From a virus: 22,746 nucleotides of DNA. Shown piece after piece: positions 1 to 6,516 of this stretch (its first letter is position 1; each line of letters begins with the position of its first letter). The translations under genes were made by a program, and so were the position numbers. The notes below the pieces were generated by a model. That model saw only the letters and a list, made by a program, of their open reading frames with translations. It had not been told where the DNA came from and ran no database searches. The stretch lies in IMG/VR virus record IMGVR_UViG_3300022074_000403, positions 1 through 22,746 of that record; one strand, written 5' to 3'.

Positions 1-223
1 CGCGCCAGAGGAATGAGCTATAGATGTGCACTACGTTCCGACAGTGGTTATCAATAGGAGTGAGACTGATGCGTCTAGCGTACTCATTCTCGGATTCGTT
101 CTGATAGCCGGTCAGGTAACTGCCGTTTTTGTACTCTTGGCCCCCAGCGTATGACCGAAGGTAGAACTCCCACCTGTCTTGGTTAGCATCATAGTCGGGA
201 TGTTGATACTCAAGGTTGTTCAT
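1..223 (-). CDS. Portal-like protein, N-terminal 74 residues (runs off left edge)
   Basis: This is the first part of a leftward gene whose remainder lies beyond the window edge. ATG at 223-221 overlaps the TGA of the large terminase as ATGA, so the two are translationally coupled. The visible residues start MNNLEYQHPDYDANQDRW and continue with an Ala-Gly-Gly segment and a Tyr/Glu-rich stretch before NHCRNVVHIYSSFLWR. The pattern His-Pro-x-Tyr, Trp, Ala-Gly, Glu-Tyr-x-x-Arg and Asn resembles the N-termini of phage portal proteins of the DUF4055 kind. Position agrees: a portal gene normally follows terL. Portals form the dodecameric channel at the capsid vertex through which DNA is pumped. The assignment rests on synteny plus loose N-terminal similarity; another head gene is possible. 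Confidence 0.6.
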   Translation of the reverse strand, partial: MNNLEYQHPDYDANQDRWEFYLRSYAGGQEYKNGSYLTGYQNESENEYARRISLTPIDNHCRNVVHIYSSFLWR

Positions 224-1434
224 GCAGTCCACCTAGTCGGTTGTTCTGTGGTGCGCTCTTTGCGAATCGGGAAAAGATACTCTATAGCGTAACCGAGCGC
301 ATCATTCATATGGTCGAAGCCGTCCTCTTTGTTTGGCTGGCTTGTCCCCTCTTTGTACGTCTGCCGCTCCAGCGATGAGATCACTTGCTTGCACTTGGGA
401 TCGACTAACAACGTGCGCTGTCCTGTCGATGACATCAGCTTACTATTCACAGAGTTGATCCGATCTCGCACTGGTGGGTGACTGTTTCTTAGCTTCACCC
501 GAAAGCCTGCGTTTTGCAGGATAGATAAGTCAGTCCTACCGCCTGCACTTGTCTTGCGTTGCTTGCTGGCTGGGTCTGGGTAGATCGTGACCTGATGCTC
601 TCGGTATCTTTGCAAGATCTCGTCTGCCATCTCGTCAGTATTTGACCCGTATATAACGATCTCGTCTATAACGTGCATGGTGTTGCCCGCTTTGACCATA
701 ACGACTGCGCTCATGGGGTCGAGGTTGAAGTCCATACCGATATGAAGTTCATCAGCAAGAAACCCTTTTCTTACGCTCTCCTCTCTGCTGAATGCGTAAT
801 ATATTACCCCTGAGTAAGTGACAAACTCGGCCTCATACTCCTGTGTGAAGGTTCGCTCGTCTAGGTCTGATCTCGCTTGGTCGATCTCAGCCGCCTCAAC
901 ATTGCCGCCTTGGATGGTCGTGTACTGAAAGGCTTGCCAGCCCTCCTCTTTGTCCGCGCCTCGCGTCCATAAGTCGTAGAAATGATTGCGCCCCTTTGGT
1001 GTGCCGATGAACAATGCAGACCCTAGCCTATCGCTAAGACTGGGACGAAGCACCTCAAACCATGCCTCTGGTCTCATATCAGCGAACTCATCCATCACCA
1101 CGAAATCTAATGCTCTCCCCCTTAGGTTGTCAGGTTTCTCTGCACCCTTGAGTGAGATCGTTGAGCCATTTCTAAGCGTGAGCGATAAAGCAGTCTCATT
1201 GCGCTTGGTTGCGTATCCATCTGGCAGTGCATCGTTAAGCATATTCCACGCGATCTCTTTCGCTGCCTTATATGTTGGGCAGACTAGCCAACAGTTCTTA
1301 TCGTGACCTGCTAGTGCCGCTTTGATTAGCTCATGGACTGAGAGAAAGGTCTTGCCGAACCGCCGCCCTGCGACAACGACTCGGAACCTGCTCTCATCAA
1401 AGAAGATGTCATCCTGTGGCTTTGTTAGCTTCAT
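220..1434 (-). CDS. terL: Terminase large subunit (packaging ATPase and nuclease)
   Basis: 404 aa, the motor that cuts concatemeric DNA and drives it into the prohead through the portal. Walker A is GRRFGKT at residues 23-29. Walker B is FVVMDE at 111-116, with D115 and the catalytic E116. IGTPKG at 143-148 matches the coupling motif. The C-terminal nuclease half begins around residue 230 with GMDFNLDP (D235), has an acidic YPDPAS segment near 290, and ends with HMNDALGYAIEYLF, whose Asp fits the last metal ligand of the RNase H-like fold. The family is Terminase_6 (N and C domains). The start overlaps the end of the small subunit by 26 bp and the stop overlaps the portal-like start, which is the normal TerS-TerL-portal order. 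All catalytic motifs look intact. Confidence 0.95.
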   Translation of the reverse strand: MKLTKPQDDIFFDESRFRVVVAGRRFGKTFLSVHELIKAALAGHDKNCWLVCPTYKAAKEIAWNMLNDALPDGYATKRNETALSLTLRNGSTISLKGAEKPDNLRGRALDFVVMDEFADMRPEAWFEVLRPSLSDRLGSALFIGTPKGRNHFYDLWTRGADKEEGWQAFQYTTIQGGNVEAAEIDQARSDLDERTFTQEYEAEFVTYSGVIYYAFSREESVRKGFLADELHIGMDFNLDPMSAVVMVKAGNTMHVIDEIVIYGSNTDEMADEILQRYREHQVTIYPDPASKQRKTSAGGRTDLSILQNAGFRVKLRNSHPPVRDRINSVNSKLMSSTGQRTLLVDPKCKQVISSLERQTYKEGTSQPNKEDGFDHMNDALGYAIEYLFPIRKERTTEQPTRWTA

Positions 1435-1762
1435 CAGCCCGCTCGATGATGATAGGCGGCAGATCTTGTGGCTCTGGCTCTGGCATATCGCTTTGACCTA
1501 ACCAGTTCTTACCTAGCCAAACCAGCATGGTCGTATTGCCGTCCATGGCTGCACTGTATTGTCGTCTGCGTAGGCTCATCTTGCCTGTGGATGCTTTTTG
1601 TTTGAAATAGTCCGCAAAACTGAGCTTGTGCTCACGATGACATGCCCTGTTAAGGGTGTCGTAATCGACGCCAAGGATGTTGGCTTGCTCCTCACCTGTG
1701 CAGTGAATAGCGCATAGCTTGTCCACTTGATCCCAGTCTATTTGCTTTTGAGGTCTAGCCAC
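1409..1762 (-). CDS. Terminase small subunit-like DNA-binding protein
   Basis: 117 aa. The gene lies directly upstream of terL and overlaps it by 26 bp, the usual place for the small subunit that recognises the packaging site and loads the motor. Residues about 8-45 look like a helix-turn-helix (TGEEQANILGVDYDTLNRAC), followed by a basic stretch (KMSLRRRQYSAAM) and WLGKNWLGQSD, a pattern seen in many phage small terminases. The C-terminus is acidic and proline-rich. The start is GTG at 1762-1760, overlapping the TAG of the methylase gene by 8 bp; no better ATG is seen nearby. Assignment is from position plus fold-like features. Confidence 0.8.
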   Translation of the reverse strand: MARPQKQIDWDQVDKLCAIHCTGEEQANILGVDYDTLNRACHREHKLSFADYFKQKASTGKMSLRRRQYSAAMDGNTTMLVWLGKNWLGQSDMPEPEPQDLPPIIIERADEANKATG

Positions 1763-3266
1763 TCACAACCTCCAAAGGGCGCTCTAGCTGTGCCGTTTTT
1801 CCTGTGAAGGATTGCCAGCGATTTACGATAACATCGCAGTATTTGGGGCCTAGCTCCATCGTATAGCAAATTCTGCTAGTCTTTTCGGCACCCATTAGCG
1901 TCGTGCCCGATCCAGCAAAAGGCTCCATACATAGACCCCCTGCAGGAAGGCTTGATCGCATGACTCGCTCCATCATCGCTACAGGTTTTGGGGTGGCGTG
2001 ACCGTGGCGATCCTTACCCTTTACACGGTCGAATCTCCAAACATCTGACATTTGATCGTGACCGCTATCAAAATAAGCTCTACTTGCATAAAACTTGGCC
2101 TTTAGGTCGTCGTATTCCCTTTTTAGGTCGTCGTATTCTCTTTCAAAATGTTTCCCCTGAGCTAGATCTTGTATTGCTTGATAGCTCTCTTTCGTCGGGA
2201 AAGACCACTGCGATGTTGTCCAGTAGTGAGTGTGGGTTGAGTTTGTTGCCATTTTGATTTGTTCGTTCTTTAGCCCAGACTTTTCTTTTTCTTCGACTAG
2301 GTAATGTCTCAGGCTATCCCAGCCAGACCAGTAGTTGTCTGCATTGTTGTTGAATCCTTGTTCACCCAGCATAAAGAAAAGGCAGTGTTCACCCATGTTG
2401 GCGAATTGCCGCAAATTGCCCATGCCATCTTTCCCCCAACTAACCCCTTCTTGATGCCATAAAATGTCATTCCTAAAAGTTAAGCCCTCGGAGGACGATA
2501 AACCTCCTGCATACCATAACCGCCACAGATCCTCAGAATTACCCCAGATATACGCGCTCCCATTATCTTCTACGAAGATCCTACAGGTATTCCACCAATC
2601 CATCTGGAACTGATCGAGTTGTTGTTTGTACAAATTATCATTTAACACGCCATCGCCTTCCTTGCCCATCCCATAAGGGGGGTCTGCGTGTATCAGTGCG
2701 GCTTTTTTTCCAGCCATTAGCTTGTCCACATCATCAACACTGGTAGAGTCGCCACACATCAGACGATGGTTCCCCAGTATCCAAACATCCCCTCGCTTGG
2801 TTATCGGCTCCTCTGGCGCTTCTGGCACCTCATCCTCGTCGGTCAGCCCTTCTACGACTTCAGGCTCCAGAATGGTATCCAACTCAGTCGGGTCGAAGCC
2901 GGTCAAGTCTATGTCAACGTCCAACTCTTTCAGCCGATCAATCTCAACCGCTAACAGATCGTAATCCCACCCCCCGTTCTCGGTCAGTTTGTTGTCTGCT
3001 ATCACATACGCCTTGCGCTGCGCTTCCGTCAGCCCTTCAAGGGTTATCGTAGGCACTACTTTAAGATCGAGCTTTTGCGCTGCTGCCAGTCTGCCGTGCC
3101 CTGCGATGATCCCGTTATGCTCATCAATCAAAATCGGATTGTTGAACCCAAACTCTTTGATGCTGGATGCTACTTGCGACACCTGCTGATCGCTATGCGT
3201 GCGCGGGTTGTTGGCGTAGGGAATTAGGTCTGTCGTTGCTATATACGCAACCTCTAGCTCACTCAA
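1755..3266 (-). CDS. ParB/Srx-domain plus beta-class DNA methyltransferase fusion
   Basis: 503 aa. Residues 1-130 form a ParB/sulfiredoxin-type domain (IPYANNPRTHSDQQV, then GIIAGHGRL at 52-60). Residues about 160-490 form an N4-cytosine/N6-adenine methyltransferase: DPPY at 195-198 (catalytic motif IV), HATPKP near 423-428, and FAGSGT at 450-455 (SAM-binding motif I). Motif IV before motif I marks the beta class. An insert at about 318-392 includes two copies of REYDDLK and is probably part of target recognition; similar inserts are common in this family. The enzyme probably methylates phage DNA against host restriction or marks it for packaging; the site is unknown. The start is TTG at 3266-3264 with GAGGAG 8 nt upstream, and no in-frame ATG fits. 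Placement just upstream of terS is frequent in phages. Confidence 0.9.
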   Translation of the reverse strand: MSELEVAYIATTDLIPYANNPRTHSDQQVSQVASSIKEFGFNNPILIDEHNGIIAGHGRLAAAQKLDLKVVPTITLEGLTEAQRKAYVIADNKLTENGGWDYDLLAVEIDRLKELDVDIDLTGFDPTELDTILEPEVVEGLTDEDEVPEAPEEPITKRGDVWILGNHRLMCGDSTSVDDVDKLMAGKKAALIHADPPYGMGKEGDGVLNDNLYKQQLDQFQMDWWNTCRIFVEDNGSAYIWGNSEDLWRLWYAGGLSSSEGLTFRNDILWHQEGVSWGKDGMGNLRQFANMGEHCLFFMLGEQGFNNNADNYWSGWDSLRHYLVEEKEKSGLKNEQIKMATNSTHTHYWTTSQWSFPTKESYQAIQDLAQGKHFEREYDDLKREYDDLKAKFYASRAYFDSGHDQMSDVWRFDRVKGKDRHGHATPKPVAMMERVMRSSLPAGGLCMEPFAGSGTTLMGAEKTSRICYTMELGPKYCDVIVNRWQSFTGKTAQLERPLEVVSG

Positions 3267-3277
3267 TGATTGACTCC

Positions 3278-3472
3278 TCAGCGTGCCTTGTTGCTTTCTA
3301 CCATCAGCATCATTGCCTTTCTCTTTGCCTCTGGTGATAGTTCTTGGAAGTGATACACGCGCACACTGCTTGCATCATGGCTGGCACCCGTGTGCACAAC
3401 GCCTCCTGGCATCGCATGGGTTTCGCCCTCATACGGGGTGCCGTCAATCCTGTAGTGTGTTATTCCCTTCAT
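3278..3472 (-). CDS. Small conserved phage protein, 64 aa
   Basis: 64 aa, starting MKGITHYRIDGTPYEGETHAM and followed by a Gly/His-rich turn (PGGVVHTGASHD) and a basic C-terminal helix (SPEAKRKAMMLMV). I recognise the pattern Thr-His-Tyr-x-x-Asp-Gly-x-x-Tyr-x-Gly-x-x-His-x-Met-Pro-x-Gly as one found in small proteins of marine phages, but no function is known to me. ATG at 3472-3470 overlaps the TGA of the preceding gene as ATGA. The gene sits between the DUF5872-like gene and the methylase in the leftward block. It has no membrane segment and no catalytic motif. Confidence 0.75.
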   Translation of the reverse strand: MKGITHYRIDGTPYEGETHAMPGGVVHTGASHDASSVRVYHFQELSPEAKRKAMMLMVESNKAR

Positions 3473-3843
3473 CGCTTTGTTGCTCTCCTGACTGCTTTGC
3501 GTTCCGCCTCAGTGTAACGAGCCGATCCTTTGCCCGCTCTTGCGGCTTTGTTCTTTGCTCTCGATCCCGCTGCTTTCTGGCCCGACGATAAAGCCTTGCG
3601 AGCCGCTTTGGGTAGGTAGCGAGACTTGCCTTCTTTGCCCACATAATCCCAATCTTGCTTTGTCCACTGGCTCAGACGATTGCTAGCTGACTTTCTACCT
3701 GAATACTTACCGCCAGCGTCCTTGTAATACTTAACAGCAAGTTGTGCCGCTCTGCCCGACCACTTTCCGCCCATCTTCCGCTTGGCTCTGGCTTTGGCCC
3801 TGTCCCAGATTTTAGGGTTCAGTCTCTTTGCTGTCTCTGCCAT
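3469..3843 (-). CDS. DUF5872-like basic phage protein
   Basis: 124 aa and very rich in Lys, Arg and Ala. The segment WTKQDWDYVGKEGKSRYLPKAARKAL (about residues 60-85) fits the DUF5872 signature of a Trp-containing motif followed by a Ser-Arg-Tyr-Leu-Pro-Lys box. The N-terminal half (KIWDRAKARAKRKMGGKWSG) and the Lys/Ala-rich tail suggest binding to nucleic acid or another polyanion, perhaps DNA condensation or a virion-internal role, but that is inference; the family function is unknown. ATG at 3843-3841 shares a base with the TAA of the holin gene (TAATG). Confidence 0.75.
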   Translation of the reverse strand: MAETAKRLNPKIWDRAKARAKRKMGGKWSGRAAQLAVKYYKDAGGKYSGRKSASNRLSQWTKQDWDYVGKEGKSRYLPKAARKALSSGQKAAGSRAKNKAARAGKGSARYTEAERKAVRRATKR

Positions 3844-4220
3844 TACTTGCCGACTCCCTTCACCCGCTCATACGATCTAGCGCCACCTAGTCCGAGCATC
3901 CCAAGAAGTAAGGGCATCATAACCCCAGCGTCAGCTTGAGGTATCACCACCCCGAATCCCGCAGCTATCGGCGCTATTAGAAAGTTCACCATAAGACCAA
4001 GGACGCAAACATAACCAGCCAATGGTCTCCAAGATGATTGGAACCAGTTACCTTTCGCATCAAGTTTGAGAACCTCAATTTGTTCCAAAGCGATCTGCTG
4101 ACCATGTTTCTCGGACATGGTGCTGATCTCATGGGCCAACTTGTTTTTGGTGTCTGCGTCAGGGATAAATTTATCGAGCAACCCCGTGACTGGCCCGATT
4201 AGTTGACCGACTATGCTCAT
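3843..4220 (-). CDS. Holin, 3TM gene-transfer-release type
   Basis: 125 aa with the start at ATG 4220-4218 (MSIVGQLIGP), which overlaps the upstream TGA as ATGA. A longer in-frame extension exists but lacks such a junction and reads through the neighbouring gene. The N-terminal half is a helical, charged region (GLLDKFIPDADTKNKLAHEI...). It is followed by WRPLAGYVCVLGLMVNFLIAPIAAGFG and a second hydrophobic stretch (VMMPLLLGMLGLGGARSYERVKG). The Trp-Arg-Pro before the first membrane helix and the Gly-Gly-x-Arg-Ser-x-Glu ending are typical of the 3TM holin family (PF11351 type). Such holins permeabilise the inner membrane at the end of infection. The lysis context with the two upstream genes supports the role. 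Confidence 0.82.
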   Translation of the reverse strand: MSIVGQLIGPVTGLLDKFIPDADTKNKLAHEISTMSEKHGQQIALEQIEVLKLDAKGNWFQSSWRPLAGYVCVLGLMVNFLIAPIAAGFGVVIPQADAGVMMPLLLGMLGLGGARSYERVKGVGK

Positions 4221-4552
4221 CGACCGTTGCTCCTGTTTTGCCAAGCCTGCGCACCGAAGAACGCTGAGATCACGGCGGCTACCGAGACGAAGTAAACCGC
4301 TGCCATATCGCCCAGGATTGAGGCCGCTTGGTTCATGCCAAAGAACTCGCTTGCGACAACTAACGATGGATATAAAAGCATTCCCCATAAGGCGAACCAA
4401 CTCATAGCCCTCTGTGCGTCTGCTCTCTCATGCGCTAACTGCATCTCTTGCAACTTCTCTGAGGTTTCCAGTTCTGAATCACTCACCACACCGTCGCCGT
4501 CTAAGTCCTTGTCGGCGTAGATTGAGCCTTCTTCAAGCCGCTTAGCCGCCAT
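4217..4552 (-). CDS. Membrane protein with an EF-hand-like loop, lysis cassette
   Basis: 111 aa from ATG 4552-4550 (MAAKRLEEGS). I prefer this start to the upstream in-frame one because it overlaps the previous stop by only 11 bp. Residues 16-27, DLDGDGVVSDSE, match a canonical 12-residue EF-hand loop: Asp 1, 3, 5, Gly 6, a hydrophobic at 8, Ser 9 and Glu 12. A charged helix follows (ETSEKLQEMQLAHERADAQRA), then two hydrophobic helices at about 46-66 and 76-100. The protein may be a second holin or an antiholin-like regulator whose soluble arm binds calcium; that role is inferred. It sits between the holin and a putative cell-wall protein, with 4-bp and 11-bp overlaps. Confidence 0.72.
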   Translation of the reverse strand: MAAKRLEEGSIYADKDLDGDGVVSDSELETSEKLQEMQLAHERADAQRAMSWFALWGMLLYPSLVVASEFFGMNQAASILGDMAAVYFVSVAAVISAFFGAQAWQNRSNGR

Positions 4553-4988
4553 CAGTTTTCTTGGCCCTTGTAGCCTTTGGCATGACACCTGACACACTGG
4601 TAATCTTCAAGGTGAAGTCTTTACCTGCTGCCTCAAACAATCGCTCTAATGCGACCTTGCTGCTGTTTACAAAAGGCGCTTGTCCATTGAATCCCCACCC
4701 TAGTCCCGGCGCTATGCATCCTGCCAACTGTGTCGGCTTATTGGCTGAGTGAAATAGTATGTGTGTCCTGCCCTTAACATCTTTGACCTGTACCGCATCT
4801 GGGTACTTGTCGCTGCTGTAATCCTCGCACTCATACTCGCCCTCTGGGATACACGAAATCCAAGGCTCGTTATTGCGCCATGCTCTCTCAACCGTGAAGC
4901 ATGAGAAGTCTATATCAGCGCCCTCAACGGTCAGCTTTCCTGCCGTTCCCTCTGGTGCATACGCGAATCTTTCGATCACTACCTTCAT
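4542..4988 (-). CDS. DUF5675-like protein, probable lysis or cell-wall protein
   Basis: 148 aa. The sequence CIPEGEYECEDY (46-57), then GRTHILFHSANKPTQLAGCIAPG (73-95), matches the DUF5675 pattern with a conserved His (H80) and Gly-Cys (C91). It ends in an NSSKVALERL helix. The His and Cys arrangement recalls L,D-transpeptidase-like folds, so an action on peptidoglycan is plausible, but catalysis has not been shown for the family as far as I know. It is first in the leftward lysis block, ahead of the EF-hand membrane protein and holin, which is where an endolysin would be expected; no other endolysin is visible. ATG at 4988-4986 has GTGAGG about 5 nt upstream. A candidate promoter and an inverted repeat lie just upstream. 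Confidence 0.72.
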   Translation of the reverse strand: MKVVIERFAYAPEGTAGKLTVEGADIDFSCFTVERAWRNNEPWISCIPEGEYECEDYSSDKYPDAVQVKDVKGRTHILFHSANKPTQLAGCIAPGLGWGFNGQAPFVNSSKVALERLFEAAGKDFTLKITSVSGVMPKATRAKKTDGG

Positions 4989-5004
4989 CTGGCCTCACTT
5001 TCAA

Positions 5005-5050
5005 GGATCGCAAAAGCTGCATTTTTACCGATTTGTGATCCTTTATTCTA
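5005..5050 (-). promoter_or_regulatory. Inverted repeat and candidate -10 box upstream of the lysis block
   Basis: A 10-bp inverted repeat with one mismatch (GGATCGCAAA at 5005-5014 against TTTGTGATCC at 5032-5041, loop 17) lies in the leader of the leftward lysis and packaging genes. On the minus strand a TAGAAT hexamer (5050-5045) could be a -10 box; I see no good -35. A start about 7 nt downstream would fall inside the repeat, so the repeat could be an operator rather than an RNA hairpin. No protein can be assigned to it. Confidence 0.4.
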
Positions 5051-5068
5051 GCAGATTCGTAAAGAAAA

Positions 5069-5081
5069 AGTTTATTTGCTG
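5069..5081 (+). repeat. Element GTTTATTTGCTG, copy 1
   Basis: AGTTTATTTGCTG matches 11 of 13 bases of GGTTTATTTGCCG, read on the minus strand at 8270-8258. One copy lies upstream of each rightward transcription unit, in opposite orientation relative to the gene. It may be an additional binding half-site for the same regulator as the near-palindrome at 5090-5110. Confidence 0.45.
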
Positions 5082-5089
5082 ATTTTATT

Positions 5090-5110
5090 GTTTATACTTT
5101 TAGTTTATAC
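5090..5110 (+). promoter_or_regulatory. Candidate operator OA, near-palindrome upstream of 5137
   Basis: A 21-bp imperfect palindrome, with outer arms GTTTATAC at each end as a direct repeat 13 bp apart and an ACTTTTAGT centre. It pairs at seven of ten positions about its centre. Sixteen of 21 bases match the site at 8291-8311. TATACT hexamers at 5093-5098 and 5106-5111 could serve as -10 boxes, so binding here would block transcription start. A strong AAGGAG at 5124-5129 follows, 7 nt before the ATG at 5137. The likely binder is the YdaS/Cro-like protein encoded at 8015-8233, which is inference. Confidence 0.55.
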
Positions 5111-5136
5111 TGTGCTTGTCATTAAGGAGAAACGAC

Positions 5137-5619
5137 ATGGCTATCACAAACGGAACCGAGGTCGAGTATCAGGGGCGCGTTCTGCGTGTTTCTGGAAGGA
5201 CTCTCAACGATATGTTCGTGGACGAAGTCGATGTGATCGAAGACGACGGGCATATCAGGACGATCATTCTAGGGCAACAGCCGAGCGATCACCGATCAGC
5301 AACGGTCGATGCATCCCCAGAGTGGCTAGACAAAAATCGCGCATACGAGAAGCGTCGGGACGCTGAGAGACTAGCTCACGCCGCACGAGATACAGGATTA
5401 ACGCCAAAGCAGTTCGCAGACGTACAGAGTGCGCTCGCGTCAGAACGTGTAAGCAGAACAGACATCGCTATCAGGCTTCGTGATCATCAGAGAGATTCTT
5501 CGCCTAGCAAGTTCATGCATGGTCTGGCTGATCAAGTGATCGCATGGGCTAAGACGAATCCTAGTGACCGTAAATACCGCACTCCCTTGAGTGTCAAACA
5601 AATTACTTATTTCAAATAG
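5137..5619 (+). CDS. Hypothetical protein, first gene of a small rightward operon
   Basis: 160 aa from ATG 5137, chosen over an upstream in-frame start because AAGGAG at 5124-5129 is perfectly placed. The N-terminal 60 residues (MAITNGTEVEYQGRVLRVSG, then DEVDVIEDDGHIRTIILG) look like a small beta-rich domain. The middle is charged and helical (EWLDKNRAYEKRRDAERLAHAARDTGL). A helix-turn-helix-like stretch, TPKQFADVQSALASERVSRTDIAIRLRDH, follows at about 95-125. I do not recognise the family. The shared operator-like site upstream suggests early expression together with the 8328-10720 operon. Confidence 0.7.
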   Translation: MAITNGTEVEYQGRVLRVSGRTLNDMFVDEVDVIEDDGHIRTIILGQQPSDHRSATVDASPEWLDKNRAYEKRRDAERLAHAARDTGLTPKQFADVQSALASERVSRTDIAIRLRDHQRDSSPSKFMHGLADQVIAWAKTNPSDRKYRTPLSVKQITYFK

Positions 5620-5630
5620 GCAGCGCCAAA

Positions 5631-5771
5631 ATGTCTAATCACTACACAGATGTGCTACTCGAAAACTTGTACTTGGAAGCTATCGACAAAGGCATGACTG
5701 ACGAGGAAGCTGAGCAGTACGCCAACAAAGAGTCCGAAAAATATGGAGACCTGCCATGCGAATTAGACTGA
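5631..5771 (+). CDS. Small acidic hypothetical protein, 46 aa
   Basis: 46 aa, MSNHYTDVLLENLYLEAIDK followed by GMTDEEAEQYANKESEKYGDLPCELD. It is acidic and predicted helical, with no membrane segment. It begins 11 bp after the previous stop and its end overlaps the next gene by 16 bp, which fits the tight packing of this operon. The ribosome site is weak (AGG about 10 nt upstream). The repeated Glu-Ala/Glu-Gln-Tyr pattern is like small early phage proteins of unknown role. Confidence 0.55.
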   Translation: MSNHYTDVLLENLYLEAIDKGMTDEEAEQYANKESEKYGDLPCELD

Positions 5772-5944
5772 GATACCCTCTGTTGCTGCTTGTGATCTTG
5801 GCTTTCGGTTATGCCGGCAATGCAGACTTTGATGACGCTCTCGCTGAGGAGCAACGATACATTGAGCGCGTCTGTGATGGCGCTCACTCTGATTATTTAT
5901 CACTAGGAGTCACCTGTGCCGAAGTACCACGTCCTCTACCATGA
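5756..5944 (+). CDS. Small exported or membrane-anchored protein, 62 aa
   Basis: 62 aa. Residues 1-23, MRIRLRYPLLLLVILAFGYA, form a typical signal peptide or anchor: basic start, hydrophobic core, then Gly-Asn-Ala as a possible cleavage region. The mature part DDALAEEQRYIERVCDGAHSDYLSLGVTC has two cysteines (about 40 and 54). The layout resembles a common family of tiny phage proteins with a Tyr-x-x-x-Val-x-x-Gly core between cysteines. GGAG lies about 6 nt before the ATG. It overlaps its neighbours on both sides. A periplasmic role, such as altering host uptake or envelope, is possible but unproven. Confidence 0.6.
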   Translation: MRIRLRYPLLLLVILAFGYAGNADFDDALAEEQRYIERVCDGAHSDYLSLGVTCAEVPRPLP

Positions 5945-6152
5945 GCTAGTGACTAAATACATTTTGGTTACTGCTGATAGCAAGGAGCAGGCAGAGATGC
6001 TTGCCTGTGAAGATCGAGGTGTCTGGCTACACTTACCTGAAACGACTAGCCACCATTGCCTGCGCGTTTGGGACTCTTCGGTTCCGCATTTATCGCACGA
6101 AGAGATCCACGAAGTCCTAGCCGACGCTCATGCGCTAGAATCTGCTGATTGA
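5916..6152 (+). CDS. Hypothetical protein, 78 aa
   Basis: 78 aa, starting MPKYHVLYHELVTKYILVTA and then DSKEQAEMLACEDRGVWLHLPET. The N-terminal beta strand-helix pattern (a strand with Val-Thr-Ala, then an Ala/Glu-rich helix) looks like a small alpha/beta protein. The start is GTG at 5916 with TAGGAG at 5904-5909, within the end of the 62-aa gene. Its last 107 bp overlap, tail to tail, the NinG-like gene on the opposite strand, an unusually long convergent overlap. Function is unknown. Confidence 0.65.
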   Translation: MPKYHVLYHELVTKYILVTADSKEQAEMLACEDRGVWLHLPETTSHHCLRVWDSSVPHLSHEEIHEVLADAHALESAD

Positions 6153-6516
6153 AGTCCTCGATCATATCTCGATAGTCCGAAGCATAGAGCTTATGCACAT
6201 CTTTCTTCGTGGCGATCATATGATCAACGAAGTCTCTGCCGTAATAGTCAACCATCCAGAGAGTATATGAGTGGGGCGCAGTTCCATGCTTCATTGAGAA
6301 GCTGTTGCAGCCTTTGCACTGAGGGTGGACATTCTCAATCTCCAACGCCCATCGGCTTGATGAACCCTTAGCGATGAAGTGCCCACCATCCATGCTGCGG
6401 AAGTGATCTACCTTGCCGCAGGTTACACAATGACAGAACCCACTGTCGTCAGCCGCTTGTAATCTAGCAAGCAACTGTATCTTTTCGAGCGCCTTTGCTC
6501 TCAGTGTTTTAGGCAT
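6046..6516 (-). CDS. ninG: NinG-like HNH protein (phage recombination)
   Basis: 156 aa from ATG 6516-6514, which forms TAATG with the PP-loop gene stop; an 8-residue-longer start is less likely. Cys30 and Cys33 (CVTC) and Cys67 and Cys70 (CKGCN) can form a zinc site. DGGHFIAKG (43-51), then N62, H64 and N71, follow the NinG/Rap pattern of an HNH-like domain. Lambda NinG (Rap) binds and cleaves branched DNA such as Holliday and D-loop structures. This fits the single-strand annealing protein made from the early operon. The C-terminal 35 residues (from about FNQQILAH) overlap the opposite-strand gene and are not part of the core domain. Confidence 0.8.
   Translation of the reverse strand: MPKTLRAKALEKIQLLARLQAADDSGFCHCVTCGKVDHFRSMDGGHFIAKGSSSRWALEIENVHPQCKGCNSFSMKHGTAPHSYTLWMVDYYGRDFVDHMIATKKDVHKLYASDYRDMIEDFNQQILAHERRLGLRGSLRAINAEPKSPKRAGNGG

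Noticed and set aside
2104-2141. 21-bp tandem repeat in the methylase gene
   Set aside because: It codes two REYDDLK copies, a usual feature of the insert in this methylase family, not a regulatory repeat.
3843-4400. Longer form of the holin (185 aa)
   Set aside because: The 60 extra residues are the out-of-frame shadow of the EF-hand gene; ATG at 4220 has the usual ATGA overlap.
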